Below are positions 23,262-32,561 of a stretch of 64,000 nucleotides of DNA, one piece after another; position 1 is the stretch's first letter, and each line of letters opens with the position of its first letter. The stretch spans positions 1-64,000 of the forward strand of contig NZ_JAPZUB010000037.1 of assembly GCF_027533505.1 (NCBI RefSeq), written 5' to 3'. The notes below the pieces were generated by a model. The model saw only the letters and a list, made by a program, of their open reading frames with translations. It was not told the DNA's origin and made no database searches. The DNA is from Flavobacterium sp. GTDB taxonomy: Bacteria; Bacteroidota; Bacteroidia; Flavobacteriales; Flavobacteriaceae. The position numbers and the translations under genes are program-made.

Positions 23262-26200
23262 CGACCCGAGGTGAGCAATACCCATCCTTGTTTCTCTATT
23301 CCATTGCGTAAAAACACCAAATAGTAATACACCCCATCCGGTAAGAGTCCGCCGCTTTCATTTTGCCCACGCCAACTGTTAAGGTAATTCCGCTCTGCAT
23401 AAACGCGTCGTCCCCAGCGGTTGTATACTTCAAAACGATCGACGTCCCATCCTGTTAAATTAAAGCTGTCGTTGTTCCCATCATCGTTGGGCGTAAGCAC
23501 ATTGGGAAATGCGCAAAAGGTATTCAGTACATCAAAAGACACAGCAGTAGTACAAAGACCATCTACCGTCACTGCTGCCGTATACGTTCCCGCAGCTTGT
23601 CCTGTTAAGTCAACTGTTGCCGTAGTCGCTTGAAATCCGCCAGGTCCTGTCCAAGTTAAAGCAGCGTTATCCAAATTGGATGGCGTTTGCGGGAGGACTT
23701 CCAGGTGTACCGCCCCATTCACACAAGTAGACACTATGGTAAATTCAGGTAAAGGCGTCACCGCAACGCTTGTCGAAGCGGTTGCCACACAGGTATTGCG
23801 TTGTACCGTCAATTCGTAAGTTCCTGCAGCTTCAAGAGTAGCAGCAAAAGGGGGCGGAGAAGCGCTTGTGGAGGTAAATCCGTTGGGGCCAACCCAAAGG
23901 TAAGATGCCCCCGGAATAGTAGGTGCCGAGAGTTCCAACTGACTTCCTGCACACAAAGCAAGGTCGGACGTAATGTTGAGTTCCGGTAGGGGTTCGAAGA
24001 ATTGTACAACCACCGTTGCCGTATCAAACGTATTACACAATCCATCGACCCGGTATTCAAAAGTATACAAGCCAAAAGGCAAGCCTTGTGTGGACCAAAC
24101 CGATCCATTGAGTCCACCACTTCCTGTAACATCGGTCCAAATCCCAAACGGCTGATAACTTCCTGACAACACTGTAAACAAATCTAGGGTTAGCGTAGGC
24201 GTACATAACGAAACAACCCCGTCATCGCCAGCGAAGGGGAGTGTTGAGGGCGGAATTACGTATTGCAATACTTGATCGGGGCATCCTGTACCCGCAAAAG
24301 CGTAGGTGATGCGTACAAAGTATGTTCCCGCATGGACTGCATTAAAAAAAGGATTAAACTGAAGTACTGCACTGGTGCTGAGAATTTGATTGGGATTATT
24401 GGCATTCCACCATTGGTAGGTAAATAATGCATTAGCATCGACTGCTAGTTGCCCAAATTGTCCTTCGCACAAATTATTGGCCGTGATGGCAGGCGGATTT
24501 AACGACCCGAGATTTACCAGTCGATTCACTATATTTCCGCATTCGTCTTGGACTCTAAAATTGTATACTCCCGGTTGTAACCCTGTGAAAATATTGGATG
24601 TCCCATTGACTAATGTAAACGGCTGTCCGTTAAAAGACGTAATCGAATAATAAAGAGGGGCAGCACCTTGCGCAACAATCACCACACGCGGCGTATCGGC
24701 ACAAGGAACGTTATAAGCATTGATAATTTTTAAATCCCCAAAAAAGGACCCTTCTTTTAAGGTCGTCACACAGGTAGCTAAGGTTGGACTTCCATTACTG
24801 AAATAGTAAAAAACTTCAACCACTCGGAATTGTCCTATATAGGCAAAATTTAAATTCATTCCTTGAAAAAGTGGAATCCCATTGGACGAATTTGGGATGG
24901 CCCCACTGACTTGAGGAACTCCCGTCCCGGGATGGGTCCACTGCCCTAGTGTTGGATTCCATTTTTGCAAATAAAAGACGTGATTGGACAAATTGTTATC
25001 CGTATAAAACAAGCGCACGTTAAATGAGCCACAATTTGGGATAAAATCAATGGTATTTTGGGTCACTTGATAGCCCTCCAAGGTATATTCCTCCTCCAAT
25101 TGCACATTACAAACATCGACAGAAGCAATGGTATACGACCCTGCGGGCAATCCATTCAAGTAGAGACGTCCGTTAAAAATATTGGCCGTCACATTATGAG
25201 GCAATGGAAAAGGATATCCGGGAGGGGCAGCGGTGATTTGCGACGACACCAAATCGCCATTGAGTGATCGTAAGGCGATGGAACTGAAACCAAATCCACA
25301 ACCGGTCAATTCTTGTTTGATTAAGGCGTTGGTATTGATTTGAGGGACAAGGGTAACGCTTCGTACAAAAACACGTCCGCAAACATCTGTTATGGAAAAA
25401 GTATAGGTGCCCACGGGCAAATTTTGAATAAAAGCATACACCGCCACGGGTTGAACTATAAATGGAGTACAATCGTAGGGTGTCGGAAAACTGAAATTAG
25501 CCGGGGCTTCCGTCATCACAATGGATTGAAATTGAGAGAAACGAATACCAATTCCTATCGACCCTAAATTGCCAATACAACCGTTGGGATTTCCAGGCAC
25601 TAATTCAACATCTACGGGAGGCGCCCCTACCACGAATGTCAATTGCGACGTTATCCCACAACTATCGACTACGGTTACTTCATAATTCCCGGGAGGCAAT
25701 TCGTCCTCAAAAACACCGCCAACAATACCCCCTGAGGCATCCAAAGGGAGCTGTTGGGTATATTCGGGAGGTGCCTCAGTAAAAATCACGGAAACCACAG
25801 GGTCGCCGTTAATAGGCATAGTCAACACCCAAGAGCACAAAGACGGTTGGTACCCTAAATTATACGTCATCGGTGGGTCAGATACCGTAAATGTATACGT
25901 GATCGTTCGATTGCAACTGTCGGTAAATTCAAGGGTATAGTTGCCATTGGGAATAGCACTCGTAGGTGTTGCTTCAAAGGGAACCGTAGAATCTTGATAA
26001 GGCCCTGGATACTGGGGACTCAGCTGTGCCGGATTAAACCCTGGGGGCGCTTGGGTAAAATTTAAGGTATACGGTGGAAGAAATAAACAGGGATTAACCT
26101 GTAATACGGCGAAACAATTATTCTTAAAACTGGTTACAGAAACCGTGGGCTGTGAATTATAGTTGATGGGACCAAAGGTTCGAATATTTCCACAAGCATC

Positions 26201-27040
26201 CGTAATCACAACCGTATAGGTACTGCTGCTTGTATTAAACAAGGGCATTTGTACGGGGACAGCCACAGTTAACGGGCCACCTGAGGCAACGGTTTGTGTC
26301 CAAGATATAGCACTTTGATTGGGCGCCTGAGCGGTAAATGCTAATGTCAAAGGATAGCGCAACGGAAGGTTGGAATCATCGGTTGCAAGGGTTAGTGTAC
26401 CCGCCCCTAATGCACAAGTGGTTAATTCACAATCCAACACCAAACTTACTACGGCTACATTTGGGGGATTCTCATAAAATACGGTATACGTTTGCACAAT
26501 AGCATCATTGCAATTGTCATTCACCCGAAATAAGTAAGTTCCTGGAGGCAAATTAAAAAACTGATTGGAAGGCTGTGGAGGATAGGTCACCGGACCCGAA
26601 ATGATCTCATACGAAACGGGTTGTCCAGCCGTAACTTCAACCGTCACGTCGGCATTGAAACAGTTGACTTGTTGCCCCAAAATTTGATACGATAAAATTG
26701 TCCGTTCGTCGGTAAGCGTAACGGTTGTTTGCTGACTATTACTGGCATTCCCAAGCGTTTGTAAAGCCACCACTTGATAGGTCCCTGCTGTGAGTCCGGT
26801 AACCGAAAGCTGCGTCGTGGTCACTACCGGCTGGGTGGTATTGGGTAAGGCATATACCGAAAAAGTAACCGTGGCATTGGGCGTGGTATTGGTTAATTCA
26901 AATTGTAACGTTCCATTCCCTGTACACGTTTCATTTTGAACCACAACCGATAATGAAAAATCATTCAATTGTGCTTGAGCCAGCTTTGAAAAAAGCATAA
27001 ATATGAGTAGGCTGATATGAAATAGTAGCTTATTGCGCAT
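23258..27040 (-). CDS. Gliding-associated secreted protein, T9SS type B sorting domain
   Basis: A 1260-residue exported protein. MRNKLLFHISLLIFMLF (1-17) is a signal peptide cleaved near AQAQ. The body is a long series of Ig-like or PKD-like beta domains marked by NYTLEFTDSC, GNYEVTVVDSC and YTFSITDVC-type strand motifs, each giving a buried Cys. The last about 80 residues (VLTPNDDGNNDSF, FEVYNRWGRRVY, PDGVYYY) are the CHU_C/gliding motility-associated type B sorting domain. It is probably surface displayed and adhesive. It is convergent with mlaF and overlaps it by 4 bases. Confidence 0.9.
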   Translation of the reverse strand: MRNKLLFHISLLIFMLFSKLAQAQLNDFSLSVVVQNETCTGNGTLQFELTNTTPNATVTFSVYALPNTTQPVVTTTQLSVTGLTAGTYQVVALQTLGNASNSQQTTVTLTDERTILSYQILGQQVNCFNADVTVEVTAGQPVSYEIISGPVTYPPQPSNQFFNLPPGTYLFRVNDNCNDAIVQTYTVFYENPPNVAVVSLVLDCELTTCALGAGTLTLATDDSNLPLRYPLTLAFTAQAPNQSAISWTQTVASGGPLTVAVPVQMPLFNTSSSTYTVVITDACGNIRTFGPINYNSQPTVSVTSFKNNCFAVLQVNPCLFLPPYTLNFTQAPPGFNPAQLSPQYPGPYQDSTVPFEATPTSAIPNGNYTLEFTDSCNRTITYTFTVSDPPMTYNLGYQPSLCSWVLTMPINGDPVVSVIFTEAPPEYTQQLPLDASGGIVGGVFEDELPPGNYEVTVVDSCGITSQLTFVVGAPPVDVELVPGNPNGCIGNLGSIGIGIRFSQFQSIVMTEAPANFSFPTPYDCTPFIVQPVAVYAFIQNLPVGTYTFSITDVCGRVFVRSVTLVPQINTNALIKQELTGCGFGFSSIALRSLNGDLVSSQITAAPPGYPFPLPHNVTANIFNGRLYLNGLPAGSYTIASVDVCNVQLEEEYTLEGYQVTQNTIDFIPNCGSFNVRLFYTDNNLSNHVFYLQKWNPTLGQWTHPGTGVPQVSGAIPNSSNGIPLFQGMNLNFAYIGQFRVVEVFYYFSNGSPTLATCVTTLKEGSFFGDLKIINAYNVPCADTPRVVIVAQGAAPLYYSITSFNGQPFTLVNGTSNIFTGLQPGVYNFRVQDECGNIVNRLVNLGSLNPPAITANNLCEGQFGQLAVDANALFTYQWWNANNPNQILSTSAVLQFNPFFNAVHAGTYFVRITYAFAGTGCPDQVLQYVIPPSTLPFAGDDGVVSLCTPTLTLDLFTVLSGSYQPFGIWTDVTGSGGLNGSVWSTQGLPFGLYTFEYRVDGLCNTFDTATVVVQFFEPLPELNITSDLALCAGSQLELSAPTIPGASYLWVGPNGFTSTSASPPPFAATLEAAGTYELTVQRNTCVATASTSVAVTPLPEFTIVSTCVNGAVHLEVLPQTPSNLDNAALTWTGPGGFQATTATVDLTGQAAGTYTAAVTVDGLCTTAVSFDVLNTFCAFPNVLTPNDDGNNDSFNLTGWDVDRFEVYNRWGRRVYAERNYLNSWRGQNESGGLLPDGVYYYLVFLRNGIEKQGWVLLTSGR

Positions 27041-27156
27041 GTATACAAAAATTTAGGTTCATTCCATTAACTTTTTGAATAATAAGAATAACCTTATAAA
27101 GATAATAAAATCCAATGTAGAAACCGAACGAATGTCTACTGGAAAATTAAAAAAAA

Positions 27157-28218
27157 TTACATTTCGCTTGCCTTCGCTGTAATTCGTTTGATCTCTTGCT
27201 CCTTCCCTTTGGGGTAAATCAACAAAACATCATGATGGTCTACAATAATAAAATCATCCAATCCGTCAATTACAATCAGCTTTTTCCCTTCGGCGCGAAT
27301 AATATTGTTGGAAGCATTTTCCAAAATAACGGTAGCATTTACCACCGCATTATCCTGAGCATCTTTGTCTAATTTTTCATGAAGCGAACCCCAGGTACCT
27401 AAATCATTCCAATCAAATGTCGCCGGCAATACATAGACATTTCGGGCATGTTCTAAAATGGCATAATCAATGGAAATGTTTTCTGCATGCGCATAATGTT
27501 TTGCAATAAAATCGGATTCATCAGGCGTGTTGTACAGTTCCATTCCCGCTGAAAATAAGGCGTACATCGCCGGTTGAAAGTGCTGAAAAGCTGCTGTTAT
27601 CGCTTGTACGTTCCAAATGAAAATTCCACCGTTCCACAGAAAATTGCCTTGTTCCAAAAAGTGTTTGGCCGTTTCATAATCGGGTTTTTCGCGAAATTGA
27701 ACCACTGGTTTGACAGGATTCGATTCCGATTGGTGGTATTCAATATACCCAAAACCCGTATTGGGAAATGTAGGTTGTATGCCCAACGTCATCAGTGCAT
27801 TCTCTTGGGCACAAAAATCAAAACACTGTTGTAAATTTTGTGTAAACGCTTGTTCATCCTCTATCCAATGATCGCTAGGCGCAACCACAACTAGGGCATC
27901 GGAATTTTGTTTCTTGATTTTTAACGAAGCATACAATATACAGGGCGCGGTATTGCGCATGGCAGGCTCTAATATAATTTGTTCGGGGGCTATTTGCGGT
28001 AACTGTTCCAAAACAAGCGCATTATACCGCGCATTGGTTAAAATCAGAATGTTCTCCTGAGGAATACTCTTCGACAAACGACTAAACGTTTTTTGAATCA
28101 AGGTTTCCCCCGAACCCAACATATCGTGAAATTGTTTTGGAAAATCAGTGGTACTCACCGGCCAAAAACGAGAACCTACCCCGCCAGCCATTATAATCGC
28201 GTAATAATTGGAATTCAT
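27157..28218 (-). CDS. manC: Mannose-1-phosphate guanylyltransferase
   Basis: A 353-residue GDP-mannose pyrophosphorylase. MAGGVGSRFWPVS (about 10-22) is the nucleotidyl-transfer signature, FPKQFHDML follows, and the conserved FVEKPD-like site appears as FREKPD. VAPSDHW marks the metal and sugar phosphate site. It makes GDP-mannose for polysaccharide and glycoprotein synthesis. The protein lacks the C-terminal isomerase domain of bifunctional enzymes. A perfect -7 box lies 39 bases before the start. Confidence 0.92.
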   Translation of the reverse strand: MNSNYYAIIMAGGVGSRFWPVSTTDFPKQFHDMLGSGETLIQKTFSRLSKSIPQENILILTNARYNALVLEQLPQIAPEQIILEPAMRNTAPCILYASLKIKKQNSDALVVVAPSDHWIEDEQAFTQNLQQCFDFCAQENALMTLGIQPTFPNTGFGYIEYHQSESNPVKPVVQFREKPDYETAKHFLEQGNFLWNGGIFIWNVQAITAAFQHFQPAMYALFSAGMELYNTPDESDFIAKHYAHAENISIDYAILEHARNVYVLPATFDWNDLGTWGSLHEKLDKDAQDNAVVNATVILENASNNIIRAEGKKLIVIDGLDDFIIVDHHDVLLIYPKGKEQEIKRITAKASEM

Positions 28219-28256
28219 GCTGTTGACAATATTTAGGTTTTACCCTTTGCTTGGGG

Positions 28257-28264
28257 CAAATATA
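28257..28264 (-). promoter_or_regulatory. -7 box TATATTTG for manC
   Basis: Minus-strand TATATTTG is a perfect TAnnTTTG match, 39 bases before the manC start. The nearest TTG upstream is too distant for a textbook -33. Confidence 0.5.
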
Positions 28265-28308
28265 CCGATTCTTGTGGGGAAAATAATCGTAACAAATACT
28301 TAAAATCG

Positions 28309-28917
28309 CTACGCCTCGCGAACAGGAACAAGTTCAACCTCAGCATTGGCATTAAACAAAAACATTTTTCCCGAAGCCACTTCCAAACAAAGGTAGCGTT
28401 TCACCCGAAGGCCTTGTTTTTGAAAAATACGACCGTTTTTTAGACGGAAATAAGCACCGTTGGGCACTTCATGGATAAAATATACATCCGATTTACGCTC
28501 GTCAAACTGTTTTAACGCATAAGCCAAACGCGCATCGGTATCACTGGAGGCTGTGGGATTACGAAAATGTTGGGCCACCAATGGCAACACCGAATGTGGA
28601 AAAATCTCGGGGCGAATAAACGGCACCATCAGCCGTTGGAACGTCATTTTCCATTCAACCCCATGCGGCTTAATTTGCCTCCCGTAGTGCTCAAAAGCTA
28701 CCAAATGCGCAATCTCGTGAACTAAGGTGATCAAAAAACGGTACTTATTCAAATTGGCATTCACCGTAATCTCGTGCTTCCCATTGACCGCTTTCCGATA
28801 ATCACCATGCCGCGTTTGCCGCTCATGGACAATTTTTAAATGCACACTATGGGTTTTGATCAACTCAAAACAAGGCATTACGGCATGCTCGGGGAGGTAT
28901 TTGGCGAGGACTTCCAA
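28309..28917 (-). CDS. SprT-like zinc metalloprotease domain protein
   Basis: A 202-residue protein with HEIAH in LVHEIAHLVAFEHYG (about 65-79), the SprT-type zinc site, with a third His in KPHGVEWK. SprT-like proteins in animals (SPRTN) degrade DNA-protein crosslinks; the role of bacterial members is unclear. The reading frame starts with TTG at 28917 (codons 1-3 TTG GAA GTC); no ATG lies in frame before the upstream stop. The gene sits just downstream, on the same strand, of the IVP cassette at 28933-29402. Confidence 0.82.
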   Translation of the reverse strand: MEVLAKYLPEHAVMPCFELIKTHSVHLKIVHERQTRHGDYRKAVNGKHEITVNANLNKYRFLITLVHEIAHLVAFEHYGRQIKPHGVEWKMTFQRLMVPFIRPEIFPHSVLPLVAQHFRNPTASSDTDARLAYALKQFDERKSDVYFIHEVPNGAYFRLKNGRIFQKQGLRVKRYLCLEVASGKMFLFNANAEVELVPVREA

Positions 28918-28932
28918 AGGTAAAATTAAGCG

Positions 28933-28962
28933 TTATGAATTATGAGTTATGAGTTATGAGTT
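28933..28962. repeat. Left inverted repeat of the IVP cassette
   Basis: Short tandem units of TTATGAAT/TTATGAGT (TTATGAATTATGAGTTATGA then more) that read inverted to the repeat at 29358-29402. The last codons of the IVP gene and its stop lie in this repeat. Confidence 0.75.
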
Positions 28963-29319
28963 AAGGTTCAAATTTCGTTTTGTTGTTAAAATAATACTGC
29001 GCAATATCCGAAAAACTTCTTCACATTCCTTATTCAAATATTCAAATTGAACCGCAGAAATACGCTTGAAGGCCAACATTAATTCTAACCAATACTGGGT
29101 CTCAGCGCATTCTTTTTGAGCAATGTGCAACTTACTAATGAAATCCAATTTCGACTGTGCATTATGAGCCTCCCGTATATTGGCTCCCACAGAGGTAACC
29201 GATCTCAAAAACTGTCGCTCGGTTACAAAATCTTTATTTTTCAATAATTCTTGTTGATAAAACTGAACTCCTTTTAATGCTAATTGAAAGCTTTTTTCAG
29301 CAATTATACTATTTTTCAT
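28954..29319 (-). CDS. Four-helix-bundle protein, 23S rRNA IVP family
   Basis: A 121-residue all-helical protein of the S23/IVP family, recognised by QLALKGVQFY, FVTERQFLRSVTSVGANIREAHNA and the C-terminal KECEEVFRILRSII. These proteins are encoded in intervening sequences of 23S rRNA genes in some bacteria and as stand-alone genes in Bacteroidota; their job is unknown. The stand-alone copy here lies tightly between inverted AT-rich repeats and interrupts a run of ordinary genes, which suggests a mobile cassette. Confidence 0.85.
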   Translation of the reverse strand: MKNSIIAEKSFQLALKGVQFYQQELLKNKDFVTERQFLRSVTSVGANIREAHNAQSKLDFISKLHIAQKECAETQYWLELMLAFKRISAVQFEYLNKECEEVFRILRSIILTTKRNLNLNS

Positions 29320-29357
29320 GGCTTGTAAAAAATTTAGTTTTTATAAAATGGAACTTC

Positions 29358-29402
29358 TACTCATAATTCATAACTCATAACTCATAATTCATAACTCATA
29401 AT
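29358..29402. repeat. Right inverted repeat of the IVP cassette
   Basis: Tandem CATAACT/CATAATT units whose inverse complement matches the left repeat over about 27 bases (TTATGAATTATGAGTTATGA and beyond). The repeat ends 5 bases before the stop of the SDR gene. Confidence 0.75.
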
Positions 29403-29406
29403 TTTT

Positions 29407-30081
29407 TTAAGGGGTTGAAGACGAAACCTGAATAATTTTTCCATTGTGAAAAGCATTCCCCTTCAAGGTAAAATTATAGATGTAATCGGCCATTTCGGCA
29501 GCAGACACAGGCGCTTGGTACCCCGGGAATGCTTCTTCCAACATTTCGGTTTGAACCGCTCCTAAGGCCAAGACATTAAATGCAATACCGCGTTCTTTGT
29601 ACTCCTCAGCAAGTAATTCCGATAAGGTAATGACAGCGCCTTTGCTCGAACTGTAAGCGGCCAATCCGGGGAATTTCATACTGCCTTGTACACCGCCCAT
29701 CGAACTCACACTGACCACATGACTCCCCGCCGGCATGAAGGGCAAACACACTTGGGTGAGCATCGCTACGCCGAAGACATTCACTTTATAAACCTGCTCA
29801 AAATCTTCCATACGCAATTGTTCAAAAGGCTTGTTGACCAAACTCCCCGCATTGTGGATAATGCGATCCACCTGCTTCCAACTGTGGGTGAGAAAATCCC
29901 GCACTTGTTGCAAATCGTTCTCCACCGTTAAATCAAGGGAGAAGCAAGTAATATTGGGATGTTGCAACAATTCCTGAGGAATTTTTCGCGATAACGCCAA
30001 CACATGATGTCCCGCTTCAGCACATTGCAGTGCCAAGGGCAAACCGATTCCACGGGATGTTCCTGTAATGATTATATTCAT
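29407..30081 (-). CDS. Short-chain dehydrogenase/reductase
   Basis: A 224-residue SDR with TGTSRGIG (6-13), a NAG motif (HNAGSL), the catalytic Ser in SVSSMGG and YSSSK with the catalytic Tyr-Lys. It is NAD(P)-dependent; the substrate is unknown. The short C terminus and the lack of membrane segments fit a cytosolic classical SDR. A perfect -7 box lies about 60 bases upstream. Confidence 0.87.
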   Translation of the reverse strand: MNIIITGTSRGIGLPLALQCAEAGHHVLALSRKIPQELLQHPNITCFSLDLTVENDLQQVRDFLTHSWKQVDRIIHNAGSLVNKPFEQLRMEDFEQVYKVNVFGVAMLTQVCLPFMPAGSHVVSVSSMGGVQGSMKFPGLAAYSSSKGAVITLSELLAEEYKERGIAFNVLALGAVQTEMLEEAFPGYQAPVSAAEMADYIYNFTLKGNAFHNGKIIQVSSSTP

Positions 30082-30142
30082 AAGTTATATATCTAGTTGG
30101 TACTTCTATTTTTTGTGCATCTGCAGCTCATGGTCCTTGAAG

Positions 30143-30150
30143 CAAAGTTA
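30143..30150 (-). promoter_or_regulatory. -7 box TAACTTTG for the SDR gene
   Basis: Minus-strand TAACTTTG matches TAnnTTTG. It lies just beyond the terminator of the upstream acyl-CoA dehydrogenase gene, so the SDR gene is transcribed separately. Confidence 0.45.
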
Positions 30151-30164
30151 GGGATTTCAACCCA

Positions 30165-30190
30165 CAAAAAAACCTCCACAAAGGGAGGTC
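30165..30190 (-). terminator. Terminator of the acyl-CoA dehydrogenase gene
   Basis: On the minus strand GACCTCC and GGAGGTT pair around a short loop and are followed by T residues. Confidence 0.8.
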
Positions 30191-30211
30191 TCTTTACTAA
30201 TCATCTATAAA

Positions 30212-31351
30212 TTAAGCAATAAGTCCGCGAGAAATCACAATGCGTTGAATCTCAGAGGTTCCTTCATAAATTTGTGTAATCTTCGCATCACGCATCATAC
30301 GTTCTACATGATACTCGGCTACATAGCCGTTCCCTCCGTGAATCTGAACTGCTTCATTGGCAACTTCCAACGCCACTTCAGAAGCGTACAATTTGGCCAT
30401 CGCCCCACTGTGTGCAATATCTTTTCCTTCATCTTTCTCCACCGCTGCTTTCATCACCAACAATTTTGCCGCCGTCGTTTTCACATACATATCGGCCAGT
30501 TTGAAAGCAATCGCTTGGTGTTTAAAAATCTCTTTCCCGAAAGCCTTACGCTCTTGGGCATATTTCAACGCTAATTCATAGGCACCATACGCAATACCCA
30601 AGGCTTGCGAAGCAATACCAATACGGCCACCATTTAAAACATTCATCGCAAATGAAAATCCAAAACCATCTTCGCCAATGCGGTTTTCTTTGGGCACTTT
30701 TACATCGGTAAACATTAAGGAGTGCGTATCCGAACCGCGGATTCCCATCTTCTTTTCTTTGGGTCCAATTTCAAATCCTTCCCACCCTTTTTCTACAATG
30801 AATGCATTGATTCCTTTATGTCCTTTTTCAGGGTCGGTTTGCGCCATTACCAAATAGGTAGAAGCGGTGGATCCGTTAGTGATCCAGTTTTTAGTTCCGT
30901 TCAACAAATAGTAGTCCCCCATGTCTTTGGCGGTCGTTTTTTGCGAAGTGGCATCCGAACCTGCTTCAGGCTCTGACAAACAAAAAGCACCAATCTTTTC
31001 TCCTTTGGCTAACGGCACCAAATATTTCATTTTTTGTTCTTCGCTACAGTATTTCTCCATTCCCGCGCATACCAAAGAATTGTTCACCGACATGATTACT
31101 GCCGCTGAAGCATCAACTTTGGCTATCTCCGTCATCGCCAACACATACGATATACTATCCAATCCTGCGCCGCCGTATTTGGGGTCGACCATCATACCCA
31201 TAAAACCCAAATCGGCCATCATTTTGACCTGCTCGGTGGGGAACTTGGAGTGTTCGTCGCGTTCAATCACGCCGGGCAATAATTCGTTTTGAGCAAAATC
31301 ACGCGCCGCCTGCTGAATCATTAAATGCTCTTCAGTAAGATTAAAATCCAT
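30212..31351 (-). CDS. Acyl-CoA dehydrogenase
   Basis: A 379-residue flavoenzyme with the family order: N-terminal helices, CLSEPEAGSDA and the WITNG FAD-binding motif in the middle, and the C-terminal catalytic Glu in IYEGTSEIQ. It oxidises acyl-CoA to the 2-enoyl form in fatty acid or branched amino acid breakdown, passing electrons to ETF. The length and the QIHGGNGYVAEY segment fit short- to medium-chain members. It is monocistronic with its own strong promoter and terminator. Confidence 0.92.
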   Translation of the reverse strand: MDFNLTEEHLMIQQAARDFAQNELLPGVIERDEHSKFPTEQVKMMADLGFMGMMVDPKYGGAGLDSISYVLAMTEIAKVDASAAVIMSVNNSLVCAGMEKYCSEEQKMKYLVPLAKGEKIGAFCLSEPEAGSDATSQKTTAKDMGDYYLLNGTKNWITNGSTASTYLVMAQTDPEKGHKGINAFIVEKGWEGFEIGPKEKKMGIRGSDTHSLMFTDVKVPKENRIGEDGFGFSFAMNVLNGGRIGIASQALGIAYGAYELALKYAQERKAFGKEIFKHQAIAFKLADMYVKTTAAKLLVMKAAVEKDEGKDIAHSGAMAKLYASEVALEVANEAVQIHGGNGYVAEYHVERMMRDAKITQIYEGTSEIQRIVISRGLIA

Positions 31352-31393
31352 ATAAATTCGTGTTTGTTAGTCGTAAATTTTAATTTTGGTTTC

Positions 31394-31424
31394 CAAATGT
31401 ATAATATAAAACGCGAAACTTCAA
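31394..31424 (-). promoter_or_regulatory. Strong promoter of the acyl-CoA dehydrogenase gene
   Basis: On the minus strand TTG (31424-31422), a 20-base spacer and TACATTTG (31401-31394) give full -33 and -7 matches, 42 bases before the start codon. Confidence 0.65.
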
Positions 31425-31445
31425 ACGATTTCGTAATTTTAAAAA

Positions 31446-32519
31446 ATGTCTAAACACACCTACCATATCCTCGGTGTCATGTCGGGCACATCCCTCGATG
31501 GCATTGACTTGGCTGAAGTTTTTTTCACGCTCGAAAACGGGCGTTGGACCTATGCGTTCGGCGTTGCTGCAACCCTCCCCTATCCCGACGTTTGGCACCA
31601 TCGATTGCAGAATGCCCTGCATTATTCGCTGCCCGAACTTCAACAACTTAATCAAGAATATACCGCCTATCTCGGCACGTTGATTGCGTCTTTTATTCAA
31701 ACCCATCAGCTTCAAGCTCTTGACGCGGTGTGTTCTCATGGTCATACGATACTACACCAACCGCAGAAAGGATATACTTTACAAATCGGCAACCTTCCTG
31801 AAATTGCCTCTTATTGCCAACAAACCGTGGTGTGCGACTTTCGTGTGCAAGATGTGGAACGCGGTGGACAAGGCGCTCCTTTGGTTCCTATCGGCGATCA
31901 AATGCTGTTTTCAACATATACCTATTGCCTCAATCTCGGGGGATTCTCCAACGTGTCCTTTGAACACCAACAGCAACGCATTGCCTTCGATATTTCGCCC
32001 GTCAATACTGTACTCAATCACTATGCGGTTCAACTAGGAATGGCCTATGATGCGGGTGGAGAACGCGCCGCAGGAGGAACGCTTTTGCCCGAATTGCTGA
32101 ATGCTTTAAATGCTTTGGAATACTACGCACAACCTTTTCCTAAATCGTTGGGAGTTGAATTTGTTCGTGAAAATGTCTTACCGCTAATGCAACGCTTTAA
32201 TCCTTCGCCAGAAGACGCCTTACGGACTTTTGTGGAACACATTGCCCAACAAACCGCCCAGGCCTTACCTGTGGCTCAAGGACGTTTACTGATCACTGGC
32301 GGAGGCGCTTACAACCATTTTTTACTCGAGCGAATGCAAGCCTACCTCCCCGAAATGACACTCGTCGTTCCCGATACTACCACACTAGAATTTAAAGAGG
32401 CATTGATTTTTGGCCTGTTGGGCGTGCTGCGTTTACGGGAAGAAATCAATGTGCTTGCAAGCGTTACGGGTGCCCACGAAGACCATTGCAGTGGAAAAGT
32501 GTATCCTTGGAAAGGATGA
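31446..32519 (+). CDS. anmK: Anhydro-N-acetylmuramic acid kinase
   Basis: A 357-residue sugar kinase with the N-terminal GVMSGTSLDGID phosphate-binding motif, the conserved CSHGHTI, RGGQGAPLVP and the later ITGGGAYNHFLLERM. It phosphorylates and opens 1,6-anhydro-MurNAc during cell-wall recycling. It diverges from the acyl-CoA dehydrogenase gene. A -7 box for the following gene starts 17 bases after its stop. Confidence 0.92.
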   Translation: MSKHTYHILGVMSGTSLDGIDLAEVFFTLENGRWTYAFGVAATLPYPDVWHHRLQNALHYSLPELQQLNQEYTAYLGTLIASFIQTHQLQALDAVCSHGHTILHQPQKGYTLQIGNLPEIASYCQQTVVCDFRVQDVERGGQGAPLVPIGDQMLFSTYTYCLNLGGFSNVSFEHQQQRIAFDISPVNTVLNHYAVQLGMAYDAGGERAAGGTLLPELLNALNALEYYAQPFPKSLGVEFVRENVLPLMQRFNPSPEDALRTFVEHIAQQTAQALPVAQGRLLITGGGAYNHFLLERMQAYLPEMTLVVPDTTTLEFKEALIFGLLGVLRLREEINVLASVTGAHEDHCSGKVYPWKG

Positions 32520-32535
32520 ATTATAATGGAATCCG

Positions 32536-32543
32536 TACTTTTG
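32536..32543 (+). promoter_or_regulatory. -7 box TACTTTTG for the amino-acid dehydrogenase gene
   Basis: A perfect TAnnTTTG match, 18 bases before the ATG at 32562. It lies inside the longest possible frame (from 32526), which argues that 32562 is the true start. Confidence 0.55.
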
Positions 32544-32561
32544 CCGCACAAACAAACTACG

